DNA from: Pseudomonas sihuiensis
Lineage (GTDB): Bacteria > Pseudomonadota > Gammaproteobacteria > Pseudomonadales > Pseudomonadaceae
Length of the DNA: 64,000 bases
Direction: 5' to 3'
Assembly (NCBI RefSeq): GCF_900106015.1
Contig: NZ_LT629797.1
Location: forward strand, 5,270,001-5,334,000
In this document: in pieces, positions 43,039 through 52,770 of the stretch
Layout: each line of letters begins with the position of its first letter
Numbering within the stretch: the stretch's first letter is position 1
Notes under the pieces: generated by a model
The model's database searches: none
The model's input: only the letters and a program-made list of their open reading frames with translations
Told to the model about the DNA's origin: nothing
Position numbers and translations under genes: made by a program

Positions 43039-44426
43039 CAGAGCGTCTCTCCGAAGGCACGCGCTACGCGCAGTGCGCTGACCACGCCATCTTCATGAAA
43101 GCCGTTGGCCCAGTAGGCGCCGCAATAGTAGGTGTGCTGCGCGCCGAGCAGCTCTTCCCAGCGCGCTTGCGCCGCCGTGCCGGCCAGGCTGTACTGCGGG
43201 TGGGCGTACTGGAAGCGTGCGAGGATTTTGCTCGGGTCGATGGCGGCCGTCTGGTTGAGGCTGACGCAGAAGGTGGTATCGCTGTCGATGCCCTGCAGGA
43301 TGTTCATGTTGTAGGTCACGGCCGCCATCTGATCGGCGGATCGCTGCAGAGCTACTGCGCTCGGCCATGCTGCGTTTAAATCCGGCTCGGGATGCTCATT
43401 TACGCCCAGTAAACTGCGCTCCCTCGCCGGATTTCGCCTTGCCTGGCCTTCGCTCGCTACGCTCTGCAGCGACCCGCTTGGCCCACCCAGGCGGTAGTTC
43501 CAGCTGGCCCAGGCCAGCTTGCGCTTGGGCAGCAGGCGCGTGTCTGTATGCAGTACCACGTCGTTGTTGGCATAGGGCATTGCGCCGAGGATTTCACTTT
43601 CCTTCTCGCTGGCTTGATCAAGCAGGGCCAGGGCCTGGTCGCTGTGGCAGGCGAAGATCACCTTGTCGAAGCGCTCCGCTCCGGCCGCGCTGTGCAGGGT
43701 GACGCCATCCTGATCACGCACGACGCGGCTGACCGGGCAGTTGAGGCGAATGCGTTCGGCGAAGCTGGCGGTCAAGGGCGCCACGTAGCTGCGCGAGCCG
43801 CCTTCGATCACCTGCCAGGTCGGCCGGTCGCTGACCGAGAGCAGGCCGTGGTTCTTGCAGAAGCGCACGAAGAACTGCAGCGGGAAGCCGAGCATGTCGG
43901 CCAGGGACATCGACCAGATGGCCGAGCCCATCGGCACAATGTAATGCTCGATGAAGCGGCGGCCATAGCCGTTGTTGTCGAGGTACTGGCCGAGCGTGGT
44001 GTCGGCGCTGATGCGGTTGTTGGCCAGGTCGTCCAGCGACTGGCGATTGAAACGCAGGATGTCGCGCAGCATGCCCCAGAACGCCGGCGACAGCAGGTTG
44101 CTGCGTTGGGCGAACAGGGTGTTGAGGTCGTGGCCGTTGTACTCCACGCCGGTGGCCGGGTCGCTGACCGAGAAGCTCATTTCGGTGGGCTTGAAGCCGA
44201 CGCCGATCTGCTCCAGCAAGCGGATGAAATTGGGGTAGGTCCAGTCGTTGAAGACGATGAAACCGGTATCGATGGCGTAGCTGCGCCCCTCCACCTGCAC
44301 GTCGACGGTATGGGTGTGGCCGCCGATCCAGTCGCTGGCTTCGAACACCTGAATGTCGTGCTGGCGATTGAGCAGGTAGGCACAGGTCAGGCCGGCGATG
44401 CCGCTGCCGACGATGGCGATTTTCAT
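43038..44426 (-). CDS. FAD-dependent amine-oxidase-type protein with in-frame insert
   Basis: The 462-residue flavoprotein has FAD motif VGSGIAGLTCAYLLNRQH (residues ~5-22), GGHTHTVDV, DTGFIVFNDWTYPNF, and the C-terminal CGAYWANGFHEDG. It is the usual partner of DUF1365 and the Cfa-like enzyme, probably acting on lipid acyl chains. Residues of about 318-363 (GSLQSVASEGQARRNPARE...) are encoded by a 138-bp inverted-repeat element (43338-43475) and are absent from normal relatives. Whether the enzyme tolerates this is unknown. The start overlaps the SDR stop (ATGA). Confidence 0.85.
   Translation of the reverse strand: MKIAIVGSGIAGLTCAYLLNRQHDIQVFEASDWIGGHTHTVDVQVEGRSYAIDTGFIVFNDWTYPNFIRLLEQIGVGFKPTEMSFSVSDPATGVEYNGHDLNTLFAQRSNLLSPAFWGMLRDILRFNRQSLDDLANNRISADTTLGQYLDNNGYGRRFIEHYIVPMGSAIWSMSLADMLGFPLQFFVRFCKNHGLLSVSDRPTWQVIEGGSRSYVAPLTASFAERIRLNCPVSRVVRDQDGVTLHSAAGAERFDKVIFACHSDQALALLDQASEKESEILGAMPYANNDVVLHTDTRLLPKRKLAWASWNYRLGGPSGSLQSVASEGQARRNPARERSLLGVNEHPEPDLNAAWPSAVALQRSADQMAAVTYNMNILQGIDSDTTFCVSLNQTAAIDPSKILARFQYAHPQYSLAGTAAQARWEELLGAQHTYYCGAYWANGFHEDGVVSALRVARAFGETL
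43338..43475. repeat. 138-bp palindromic-ended element inserted in a coding region
   Basis: The ends GGATCGCTGCAGAGC (43338-43352) and GCTCTGCAGCGACCC (43461-43475) are 15-bp inverted repeats with one mismatch. The centre contains a second inverted motif, AAATCCGGC...GCCGGATTT. Its length is 46 codons with no stop in the host frame. It resembles MITE-like Pseudomonas repeats I recall with GGCGAGGGAGCGCAGTTTAC. No second copy is in the window. Confidence 0.7.
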
Positions 44427-45178
44427 GCGTTGTCCTCGTTGCGCGCCAGGCGGCGACCTATGGCCAGTTGCAGGCTGCTGGGCAGGCTGCCGAGCAGTTT
44501 CAGCACGGCGATGAAGGGAGTGGGAAAGGCGATCTCGTGCGGGCGCTTGTCCAGGCGCTCGGCGATGTGCCGGGCGGCGCGTTCGACCGGCCAGCGCATG
44601 GGCATCGGGAAGTCGTTCTTCTGCGTCAGCGGGGTGTCGACGAAACCGGGGCTGACCAGGGTGACGTCGATGCCCTCGCTGGCCAGGTCGATACGCAGTG
44701 CCTGCATCAGGTAACGCATGGCGGCCTTGGAGGCACCATAGGCTTCGGCGCGCGGCAGCGGCATGAAGGTCACCGAGCTGCCAACGCCGACCAGGTGTGG
44801 GCGCTCGCCCTGGCGCAGCAGGGGCAGGGCTGCTTCGATGCAGTAGCTGGCGGAAAACAGGTTGGCGCTGACCACACGTTCGATCATCGCCGCCTCGAAC
44901 TGGCGCACATCGACGTATTCGCAGGTGCCGGCGTTGAGGATCACGCAATCCAGCGCGCCCCACTCTTGAGCGATGCGCTCGCCAATCGCGCGTACCTGCT
45001 CAGCGTCGGTCAGATCACCTGGGGCGACCAGCACCTGATCGCCATAGCGCGCTGCGAAGTCCTGTAATGGGCCACTGCTACGCGCACTCAGTGCCAGCTG
45101 ATGGCCGGCCTTTAGTAGTTCTTCGGCCAGTGCGGCGCCGATGCCGCTGCTGGCGCCAGTGAGCCAGATACGTTTCAT
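44423..45178 (-). CDS. Short-chain dehydrogenase/reductase
   Basis: The 251-residue classical SDR has the NAD(P) motif TGASSGIG (8-15), LNAG (NNAG variant), catalytic Ser in GVGSSVTF and YGASK (Tyr-x3-Lys). The substrate is unknown; position suggests it acts on products of the FAD oxidase/Cfa-like enzymes. It overlaps its neighbours by 4 bp on each side. Confidence 0.9.
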   Translation of the reverse strand: MKRIWLTGASSGIGAALAEELLKAGHQLALSARSSGPLQDFAARYGDQVLVAPGDLTDAEQVRAIGERIAQEWGALDCVILNAGTCEYVDVRQFEAAMIERVVSANLFSASYCIEAALPLLRQGERPHLVGVGSSVTFMPLPRAEAYGASKAAMRYLMQALRIDLASEGIDVTLVSPGFVDTPLTQKNDFPMPMRWPVERAARHIAERLDKRPHEIAFPTPFIAVLKLLGSLPSSLQLAIGRRLARNEDNA

Positions 45179-45597
45179 GCCAGCCTCCGTTTCAGCCAGG
45201 CGATCACGCTACCGAGCAGCGGCAGGTGTTCGTAGAGCAGTGCGCCGGCATCGAAATAATCACGGTGTTGATAGACGCGCTCGCGCCAGAGCAGGTGCGA
45301 GCAGCCTTCGACGGCGATCTCGGCGCCGCCGCGCAGGCGCGGATGGCGATAGCGCATGGTCCAGCGCAGGTAGCCTTCGCCTTCGGCGACCTGATCGAAG
45401 CCGTGAAATTCGAAATGCAGCGCTTCCACATTGGCGTACAGCTCGGCGAAATAGCGGCGTACCGCCGTCAGGCCGTGCACCTCATGCAGCGGGTCACGAA
45501 ACAGCACGTCGTCGCTGTACAGCTCGCCGAGCAGATCGAGGTTGTCCTTGTTCAGCGCGGCGAAGCGCTCGGCGAAGTCGTGAAGGAATGCACTCAT
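45175..45597 (-). CDS. SnoaL-like / ketosteroid-isomerase-fold protein
   Basis: The 140-residue protein has the NTF2-like pattern: FAERFAALNKDNLDLLGELY, VLFRDPLHEVHGLTAVRRYF, and AEIAVEGCSHLLWRERVYQH. It probably forms a small ligand pocket. Its role in the operon is unknown. It overlaps phrB and the SDR gene by 4 bp each. Confidence 0.85.
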   Translation of the reverse strand: MSAFLHDFAERFAALNKDNLDLLGELYSDDVLFRDPLHEVHGLTAVRRYFAELYANVEALHFEFHGFDQVAEGEGYLRWTMRYRHPRLRGGAEIAVEGCSHLLWRERVYQHRDYFDAGALLYEHLPLLGSVIAWLKRRLA

Positions 45598-47030
45598 GCC
45601 GGAACCTCCCGCGCAGACAGGTTCTTGAACGCCGCCAACGCGCGTTCACGCGAGCGCGACAGATCGACGATCGGGCGTGGGTAACCGGCGGGCGCGAACA
45701 GGCCGCCCAGTGCGGATGGGTCGTGAATATCGCGCTTGTTCAGCCCGGCCAGCTCTGGCACCCACTGGCGAATGAACTGGCCTTCGGGATCGAACTTCTG
45801 CGACTGGCTGATCGGGTTGAAAATGCGGAAGTACGGCGCCGCATCGGTGCCGGTGGAGGCGCTCCACTGCCAGCCGCCATTGTTCGCCGCCAGGTCGCCA
45901 TCGATCAGGTGACGCATGAAGAAGCGCTCGCCTTCGCGCCAGTCGATCAGCAGGTTCTTGGTCAGGAACATGGCGACGATCATGCGCAGGCGGTTGTGCA
46001 TCCAGCCGGTTTCCAGCAGTTGGCGCATGGCCGCATCGATGATCGGCAGGCCGGTGCGGCCCTCTTGCCAGGCGGCCAGGTCTTCCGGGGCGTGGCGCCA
46101 TGGCACCGCCTCGGTCTCCAGGCGGAAGGCACGGTGGCGCGATACCCGTGGGTAGCCGACCAGTGTGTGCTTGTAGAACTCACGCCAGAGCAGCTCGTTG
46201 ATCCAGGTGACGATGCCTGGGTTACCACTGTCGAACTCGCCCTGATTGGCCGCGAGCGCGGCATGCAGGCACTGGCGCGGCGATACGACGCCGGCGGCCA
46301 GGTAGGCTGACAACTGGCTGGTGCCAGGCTTGGCGGGGAAGTCGCGTTCGTCCTTGTAGTAGGTGATCTGCTCGTCGCTAAAGCGCTGCAGGCGCTGCAG
46401 GGCCGCCTCCTCTCCGGCGGGCCAGAGCAGGCGCAGGCTGGCGCTGGGTGTGGCGAAACCCTCTACGGTTTCGGGTATCGTCTCACTGCCGATGGCCAGC
46501 GGCGTTTGCGCCTTCGGTGGGGTGATCAATGCCGGCAGGGCCGTGTGCAGGCGCTCGTAGCAAACCTTGCGGAACTGGCTGTAGACCTGGAAGTAGCCGC
46601 CGGAGCGGGTCAGTACGCTGCCAGGCTTGAAGAACAGCTGATCGAGGTGGCTGTGCCAGGCGATAGCCTGCTGGCCGAGGTAGGCGCAAACCTGCTGATC
46701 GCGCAGGCTTTCGTTAACGCCGTACTCCTCATTGACGTGCACGGCGCTGATGTCGTGTTCATGGCAGACCTCGGCGACCTGCACCGGCGCCTCGCTCCAG
46801 TCGTGGCAGTGGCGTACCAGCAGCGGCACATTGAGCGCCGCCAGGGCCTTGCTCAGCTCCGCCAGGTTGCGCAGCCAGAAGTCCACCTTGCTCGCGGCAT
46901 CGTCATGGCGCTGCCACTGGCCGGGCGTGACGAGATACAGGGCGATGGTCGCGCCGCTGCTCATGGCGCGGCTCAGGGCGGTGTTGTCCTGGGTGCGCAG
47001 GTCGCTGCGAAACCACATCAGTTGCTGCAT
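45594..47030 (-). CDS. phrB: PhrB, deoxyribodipyrimidine photolyase (class I CPD)
   Basis: The 478-residue photolyase has an N-terminal antenna-binding domain (QQLMWFRSDLRTQDNTAL) and a C-terminal FAD domain with WINELLWREFYKH, RTGLPIIDAAMRQLLETGWM, HNRLRMIVAMFLTKNLLIDW and NGGWQWSASTGTDAAPYFRI. It repairs cyclobutane pyrimidine dimers using blue light. The gene overlaps the upstream MerR gene by 13 bp. Confidence 0.96.
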   Translation of the reverse strand: MQQLMWFRSDLRTQDNTALSRAMSSGATIALYLVTPGQWQRHDDAASKVDFWLRNLAELSKALAALNVPLLVRHCHDWSEAPVQVAEVCHEHDISAVHVNEEYGVNESLRDQQVCAYLGQQAIAWHSHLDQLFFKPGSVLTRSGGYFQVYSQFRKVCYERLHTALPALITPPKAQTPLAIGSETIPETVEGFATPSASLRLLWPAGEEAALQRLQRFSDEQITYYKDERDFPAKPGTSQLSAYLAAGVVSPRQCLHAALAANQGEFDSGNPGIVTWINELLWREFYKHTLVGYPRVSRHRAFRLETEAVPWRHAPEDLAAWQEGRTGLPIIDAAMRQLLETGWMHNRLRMIVAMFLTKNLLIDWREGERFFMRHLIDGDLAANNGGWQWSASTGTDAAPYFRIFNPISQSQKFDPEGQFIRQWVPELAGLNKRDIHDPSALGGLFAPAGYPRPIVDLSRSRERALAAFKNLSAREVPA

Positions 47031-47974
47031 GGGGTTACCTCTTGGGTGCCGAGCAAGCCATGGCGCAGCAGCCAGGCGTGCGCGGCTAGCGGGTCGCTGG
47101 CCGACTCCAGGTCAGTCAGCGAGTCGCGGTGAATGTGAGCGGCGGGGCCGGCGAGCAGCAGCGGCACCCGGCATTGTTCGGCCAGACGGGGTAACTGGCG
47201 GCGCACCAGGGCGCCATCCAGCGCTTCTTCGGCATACAACAGCACGGCGCGCGGGGCGATGTGCTCCAGCGCCGTCAGCAGTTCATTGGGCGGCAGCGGC
47301 CAATCGAAGACCTCCACCGGACAATCGCTGGCGCTGGCCAGCCAGGCGCACAGCCACAGGCCCGGCTCCATTGGCGCTTCACCGAGGTTGATCAGCAGCA
47401 GTGGTGCGCCGCCGACCTGGCGATTGCAGTGATAGATGCGCGTGGCCAGCTTGCTGCGCAGCCAGGAGAGGAAGAACACCTGCTCGGCGCGTGCGCCGAA
47501 CTGGCCTTGCCAGCGCTGGCGCAGATCACCGAGCAGCGGCCACAGCAGTTGTTCGACCAGGGTGCTGGCCGGGTAGAGCGCCAGTGCCGAGTTGAAGCGA
47601 TCATCCAGGCGTCGCTCGTTGAACTGAACGATGCAGCCGAGCAGCTCGTTGCGCTGACGTGACCAGTTGTCGGTGTGGGTTGCTTGCGGCACCTGCTCGT
47701 GGTCGAGCAGCGCCTTGACCTGGCCGACGGCAACGCCGCGAGCCAGCCAGGCGAGAATGGCGTTGATGCGTGCGAGATTGGCTGGTGAATAGAGGCGGTG
47801 TCCCTTGGGTGTGCGGTAGGGCACGATCAGCCCGTAGCGGCGCTCCCAGGCGCGCAGGGTCACGGCGTTGATGCCGGTGCTGCGGGCCACCTCGCGAATA
47901 GGCAGGTAGCCCTCATCGAGTGCCTGGCGGTAGTCGTGGCCGACTTCGTCGTCGGCGATGGTTTCGCTGGTCAT
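47018..47974 (-). CDS. MerR-family regulator of class II LitR/CarH type
   Basis: The 318-residue protein has an N-terminal MerR winged helix (about 23-92: LPIREVARSTGINAVTLRAW, ERRYGLI, GHRLYS), then a long C-terminal region arranged like the helical and Rossmann B12-binding domains of CarH/LitR. The cobalamin ligands are missing: AEQVFFLSW stands where the E-x-H type motif is expected, and LGEAPMEPG replaces the usual His-bearing loop. This fits class II LitR proteins, which in P. putida respond to light through a partner photoreceptor. It probably binds the repeats at 48949-49024. An alternative start is at 47989. Confidence 0.82.
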   Translation of the reverse strand: MTSETIADDEVGHDYRQALDEGYLPIREVARSTGINAVTLRAWERRYGLIVPYRTPKGHRLYSPANLARINAILAWLARGVAVGQVKALLDHEQVPQATHTDNWSRQRNELLGCIVQFNERRLDDRFNSALALYPASTLVEQLLWPLLGDLRQRWQGQFGARAEQVFFLSWLRSKLATRIYHCNRQVGGAPLLLINLGEAPMEPGLWLCAWLASASDCPVEVFDWPLPPNELLTALEHIAPRAVLLYAEEALDGALVRRQLPRLAEQCRVPLLLAGPAAHIHRDSLTDLESASDPLAAHAWLLRHGLLGTQEVTPCSN

Positions 47975-47978
47975 GGCA

Positions 47979-48929
47979 TCACAGTGCATTGCGCAGGCTG
48001 AGTGGCTCGGGGTGCGGCTGCAGATACGCCTGCTCGGCGATGTAGCGATCCGGGTGACGGCGGAAGTGGTGTTTGAGCAGCGTCAGCGGCACCACCAGCG
48101 GCACGATGCCCTCGCGGTATTGACCGATCAGTTGCTGCATCTCCTGCTTGTCCTCAGGGCTCAGGCTGCGTTTGAGGTAGCCGCTCAGGTGCTGCAGCAC
48201 GTTGCTGTGGGTGCCACGGGTGGCGCATTTCTTCAGCGCGCTCATCAGTTCGCTGAAATAGCGCGGCGCCAGCTCGCCGAGATCGTGCTGGCTCAGGTCG
48301 CCGAGCATGCGCCCGAGCGTCTTGTAGCGCACCGGGTCGGTGGCCATCAGCAGGTACTTGTAGCGCGAGTGGAAGGCGATCAGCGCGCGACGCGTCAGGC
48401 CTTGCTGCAACAGACGCTGCCATTCGGCGTGGGCATAGACGCGGGTGATGAAGTTCTCGCGCAACACCGGATCATTGAGGCGGCCGTCTTCTTCCACCGG
48501 CAGATCCGGATGCCGCGCGCAGAAGGCAGCAGCGAAGATGCCGCGCCCCGGCTCGCTCGGGCGTCCGCCTTCCTGATACACCTTGACCCGTTCCAGGCCG
48601 CAGGACGGTGACTGCTGCATGAAGATGTAGCCGCTGATGCCCTGCAGTTCAGTGGCCATGCGTTCGCCATAAGCGGCCAGGGCATCGGTGACGTCTCGCG
48701 AGCGGTCGACGGTGCCGACGGCGCGCGGCGCTTGTGGATCGCCGACCAGGCGAATCGGCTCCCGAGGGATCGACATGCCGATGCCGACTTCGGGACAGAC
48801 CGGGATGAAATCGAAGTGTTCGGTCAGGCTGCGGCTGCACAGGCGTGACAGCTTGTGGCCGCCGTTGTAGCGGACTTCGGCGCCCAGCAGGCAGGCGCTG
48901 ATGCCCAGTTTGGCTTTGCTCGCTTGCAT
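47979..48929 (-). CDS. DUF523-DUF1722 (YbgA-type) protein, first gene of operon
   Basis: The 316-residue protein has an N-terminal DUF523 domain (GISACLLGAEVRYNGGHK, PVCPEVGIGMSIPREPI, QQSPSCGLERVKVY) and a C-terminal DUF1722 domain (AFHSRYKYLLMATDPVRYKT, PLTLLKHHFRRHPDRYIAEQ). It has conserved cysteines but no settled function; it is found next to photolyase genes in many bacteria. Two operator-like repeats lie 20-95 bp upstream of its start. Confidence 0.9.
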   Translation of the reverse strand: MQASKAKLGISACLLGAEVRYNGGHKLSRLCSRSLTEHFDFIPVCPEVGIGMSIPREPIRLVGDPQAPRAVGTVDRSRDVTDALAAYGERMATELQGISGYIFMQQSPSCGLERVKVYQEGGRPSEPGRGIFAAAFCARHPDLPVEEDGRLNDPVLRENFITRVYAHAEWQRLLQQGLTRRALIAFHSRYKYLLMATDPVRYKTLGRMLGDLSQHDLGELAPRYFSELMSALKKCATRGTHSNVLQHLSGYLKRSLSPEDKQEMQQLIGQYREGIVPLVVPLTLLKHHFRRHPDRYIAEQAYLQPHPEPLSLRNAL

Positions 48930-48948
48930 AACCTGACCTCATTAGACC

Positions 48949-48974
48949 TTGTACATGAAGTAATCCATGTACAA
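48949..48974. promoter_or_regulatory. Operator 1 of the light-type regulon
   Basis: TTGTACA-N12-TGTACAA is a perfect inverted repeat (9 bp if the arms are extended inward), 20 bp upstream of the DUF523 gene. It shares its design with the next two sites. Confidence 0.7.
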
Positions 48975-48998
48975 CTTGTGTCTATCATAGGTGCGCAG

Positions 48999-49024
48999 TT
49001 ATACAAGTCAAATACTTTGTATAG
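48999..49024. promoter_or_regulatory. Operator 2 of the light-type regulon
   Basis: TTATACA-N12-TGTATAG has the same spacing as operator 1, with centres 50 bp apart. The rest of the 48930-49096 gap shows no gene. Confidence 0.7.
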
Positions 49025-49096
49025 GTTTGGTATTGGTTTTGCTGTGCAGGCAGGCGGCGTCAGCCGAGGGTGCTGCCGCCAGGTATCACGGGAGGG

Positions 49097-50398
<1,302 letters not shown>

Positions 50399-50526
50399 AT
50401 GTCGCCGAAAGTGGCGCTCCCTTGCTTTAGGTTTAGGACAAACACGGCAATCAATAAAGGCACGTGTGCGCGTCATGAACCAGACTAAAGGTGAAGTTTC
50501 TTCCATTGCCATGCGAGGACGATGCC

Positions 50527-51429
50527 ATGCATATCCTGCTGACCGGCGGTACCGGTCTGATCGGGCGAGCGCTTTGCGCACACTGGGCCGAGCAGGGCCA
50601 CCACCTGACCGTCTGGAGCCGTGAGCCAAGCAAGGTCGCGCGCCTTTGTGGGGCCAGTGTTCGAGGCATTGCCCGGCTCGAGGAGCTGGCTGAAGAGCCG
50701 TTGGACGCGGTGATCAACCTGGCCGGTGCCCCCATCGCCGACCGTCCCTGGAGCAGCAAGCGCAAGGCGCTGCTGTGGTCGAGCCGGATCGGTCTGACCG
50801 AGCAGTTGCTGACCTGGCTGCAACGGCGCCAGCAGCGCCCCGCAGTGCTGCTGTCGGGCTCGGCAGTGGGTTGGTACGGCAACGGCGGTGAACGTGAGCT
50901 GAGTGAAGATACGCCGCAGGTCACCGATGATTTCGCCGCGCAGCTGTGTGGGGCCTGGGAAGAAACTGCACAACGCGCCGAGGACCTGGGGATTCGCGTG
51001 GTGCTGGTGCGCACCGGCCTGGTGCTGAGCCCGGATGGCGGCATGCTCAAACGCCTGTTGCTACCGTTCAAGCTCGGCCTGGGTGGTCGCATCGGTGATG
51101 GTCGGCAGTGGATGCCCTGGATTCATATCGCCGATCAAATCGGCCTGATCGATTTTCTCTTGCAGCAGGGCGACGCTCGCGGTCCTTATAATGCCTGCGC
51201 GCCATTACCCGTGCGCAATGCCGAGTTCAGCAAGGCGCTGGGCCAGGCGCTGAGCCGCCCGACCATTTTCCCGGCGCCGGCCTTCGTCCTGCGCGCTGCA
51301 CTCGGCGAGATGTCCGAGTTGCTGCTCGGCGGCCAGCGTGCCGTGCCGGCGCGCCTGCTGGAGGCGGGTTTCAGTTTTCGTTTTACCCATCTGGATGTGG
51401 CCCTGGCGGATCTGCTGGGCCATCAATGA
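50527..51429 (+). CDS. TIGR01777 NAD-dependent epimerase-like protein
   Basis: The 300-residue protein has Rossmann motif LLTGGTGLIGRAL (residues 4-16), NLAGAPIADRPWS, SGSAVGWYG and WIHIADQIGL, and a C-terminal DUF1731 domain (PAPAFVLRAALGEMSELLLG). This family (YfcH/SulA-like) lacks a known substrate. GAGGA precedes the ATG at 50527; the frame from 50491 is an extension without support. It is followed by hemH after 12 bp. Confidence 0.9.
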   Translation: MHILLTGGTGLIGRALCAHWAEQGHHLTVWSREPSKVARLCGASVRGIARLEELAEEPLDAVINLAGAPIADRPWSSKRKALLWSSRIGLTEQLLTWLQRRQQRPAVLLSGSAVGWYGNGGERELSEDTPQVTDDFAAQLCGAWEETAQRAEDLGIRVVLVRTGLVLSPDGGMLKRLLLPFKLGLGGRIGDGRQWMPWIHIADQIGLIDFLLQQGDARGPYNACAPLPVRNAEFSKALGQALSRPTIFPAPAFVLRAALGEMSELLLGGQRAVPARLLEAGFSFRFTHLDVALADLLGHQ

Positions 51430-51441
51430 CTAGGATTTCGC

Positions 51442-52464
51442 ATGACCGATCACGCATTGTTGCTGGTTAACCTGGGTTCGCCCGCGTCCACCGAAGTAGC
51501 CGATGTCCGCCGTTACCTCAATCAGTTCCTGATGGATCCCTACGTGATCGACCTGCCCTGGCCGCTGCGTCGATTGCTGGTGTCGCTGATTCTGATCAAG
51601 CGTCCTGCCGCATCGGCACATGCCTATGCCTCGATCTGGTGGGACGATGGCTCGCCGCTGGTGGTGATCAGTCGCCGTTTGCAGGAAGCGATGAAGGCTC
51701 ATTGGACTCAGGGCCCGGTGGAGTTGGCCATGCGTTATGGCGAGCCTTCCATCGAGTCGACCCTGCAGCGTCTGGCCGCGCAGGGGATTCGTGAGGTGAC
51801 CCTGGCGCCGCTGTATCCGCAGTTTGCCGACAGCACCACCACCACGGTGATCGAGGAGGTCAAGCGGGTGGTGCGTGAGCGTGGGTTGAAGATGCGTCTG
51901 TCCACGCTGCCGCCGTTCTACGATCAGCCGGAGTATCTTGACGCCCTGGTGGCCAGTGCCAAGCCTTACCTGGAGCAGGAATTCGATCACCTGTTGCTGA
52001 GCTTCCACGGCCTGCCGGAGCGTCACCTGCACAAGCTCGATCCCAGCGGTCACTGTCTGAAAGGCGACGACTGCTGCCGCAGCGCTTCGCCCGCGGTACT
52101 CGCCAACTGTTACCGCGCGCAATGCCTGCGCAGCGCCGAGTTGTTCGCTCAGCGCATGGGCCTGCGCCCGGAACAATGGTCGGTGAGCTTCCAGTCGCGC
52201 CTGGGGCGCGCCAAGTGGATCGAGCCCTACACCGAGACGCGTCTCGACGAGCTGGCGGCGCAGGGCGTGAAGAAGCTGCTGGTGATGTGCCCGGCCTTCG
52301 TCGCCGACTGCATCGAGACCTTGGAGGAGATCGGCGACCGTGGCCGCGATCAGTTCGTCGAGGCCGGTGGCGAAAGCCTGCAGCTGGTGCCCTGTCTGAA
52401 CGATCATCCTGACTGGGCGGCGGCGTTGAAGGTGTTGTGCGAGCGCGCGCCGTTGATGATCTGA
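51442..52464 (+). CDS. hemH: HemH, ferrochelatase
   Basis: The 340-residue enzyme inserts Fe2+ into protoporphyrin [12 protein letters not shown] at the start, catalytic His in [27 protein letters not shown], and the acidic ETLEEI segment are all present. Four cysteines ([17 protein letters not shown]) may bind an iron-sulfur cluster as in other ferrochelatases. Confidence 0.96.
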   Translation: MTDHALLLVNLGSPASTEVADVRRYLNQFLMDPYVIDLPWPLRRLLVSLILIKRPAASAHAYASIWWDDGSPLVVISRRLQEAMKAHWTQGPVELAMRYGEPSIESTLQRLAAQGIREVTLAPLYPQFADSTTTTVIEEVKRVVRERGLKMRLSTLPPFYDQPEYLDALVASAKPYLEQEFDHLLLSFHGLPERHLHKLDPSGHCLKGDDCCRSASPAVLANCYRAQCLRSAELFAQRMGLRPEQWSVSFQSRLGRAKWIEPYTETRLDELAAQGVKKLLVMCPAFVADCIETLEEIGDRGRDQFVEAGGESLQLVPCLNDHPDWAAALKVLCERAPLMI

Positions 52465-52519
52465 GTACTTGTTCAGGTAGAACAGGTGCAGCAGCCAACA
52501 CCGCTCAGAGACTGAACCA

Positions 52520-52576
52520 TAGGAGCCGGCTTGCCGGCGATCCGCTAAAAAGCATCGCCGGCAGGCCGGCTCCTAC
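52520..52576. repeat. REPIN
   Basis: TAGGAGCCGGCTTGCCGGCG is paired with CGCCGGCAGGCCGGCTCCTA. The remaining 52577-52770 contains no gene beyond the MFS leader. Confidence 0.85.
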
Positions 52577-52770
52577 ACGCTTGACTGACAGGCATCGTGC
52601 TTTGACGCGGCTGTTGAATCCCGGTGCCAAAGCATTCGTATCGGCAGGTATGAAGCATTCGTCGGCCTGATAACACCTTCGAGCGATACTCACTGCCGTT
52701 TATATCGTCCTAAGCTGGCGCTTCTTTCAACCGTCGCGCATCGCGTTCTGCGGTGCCGAGGAGAGCGTCC

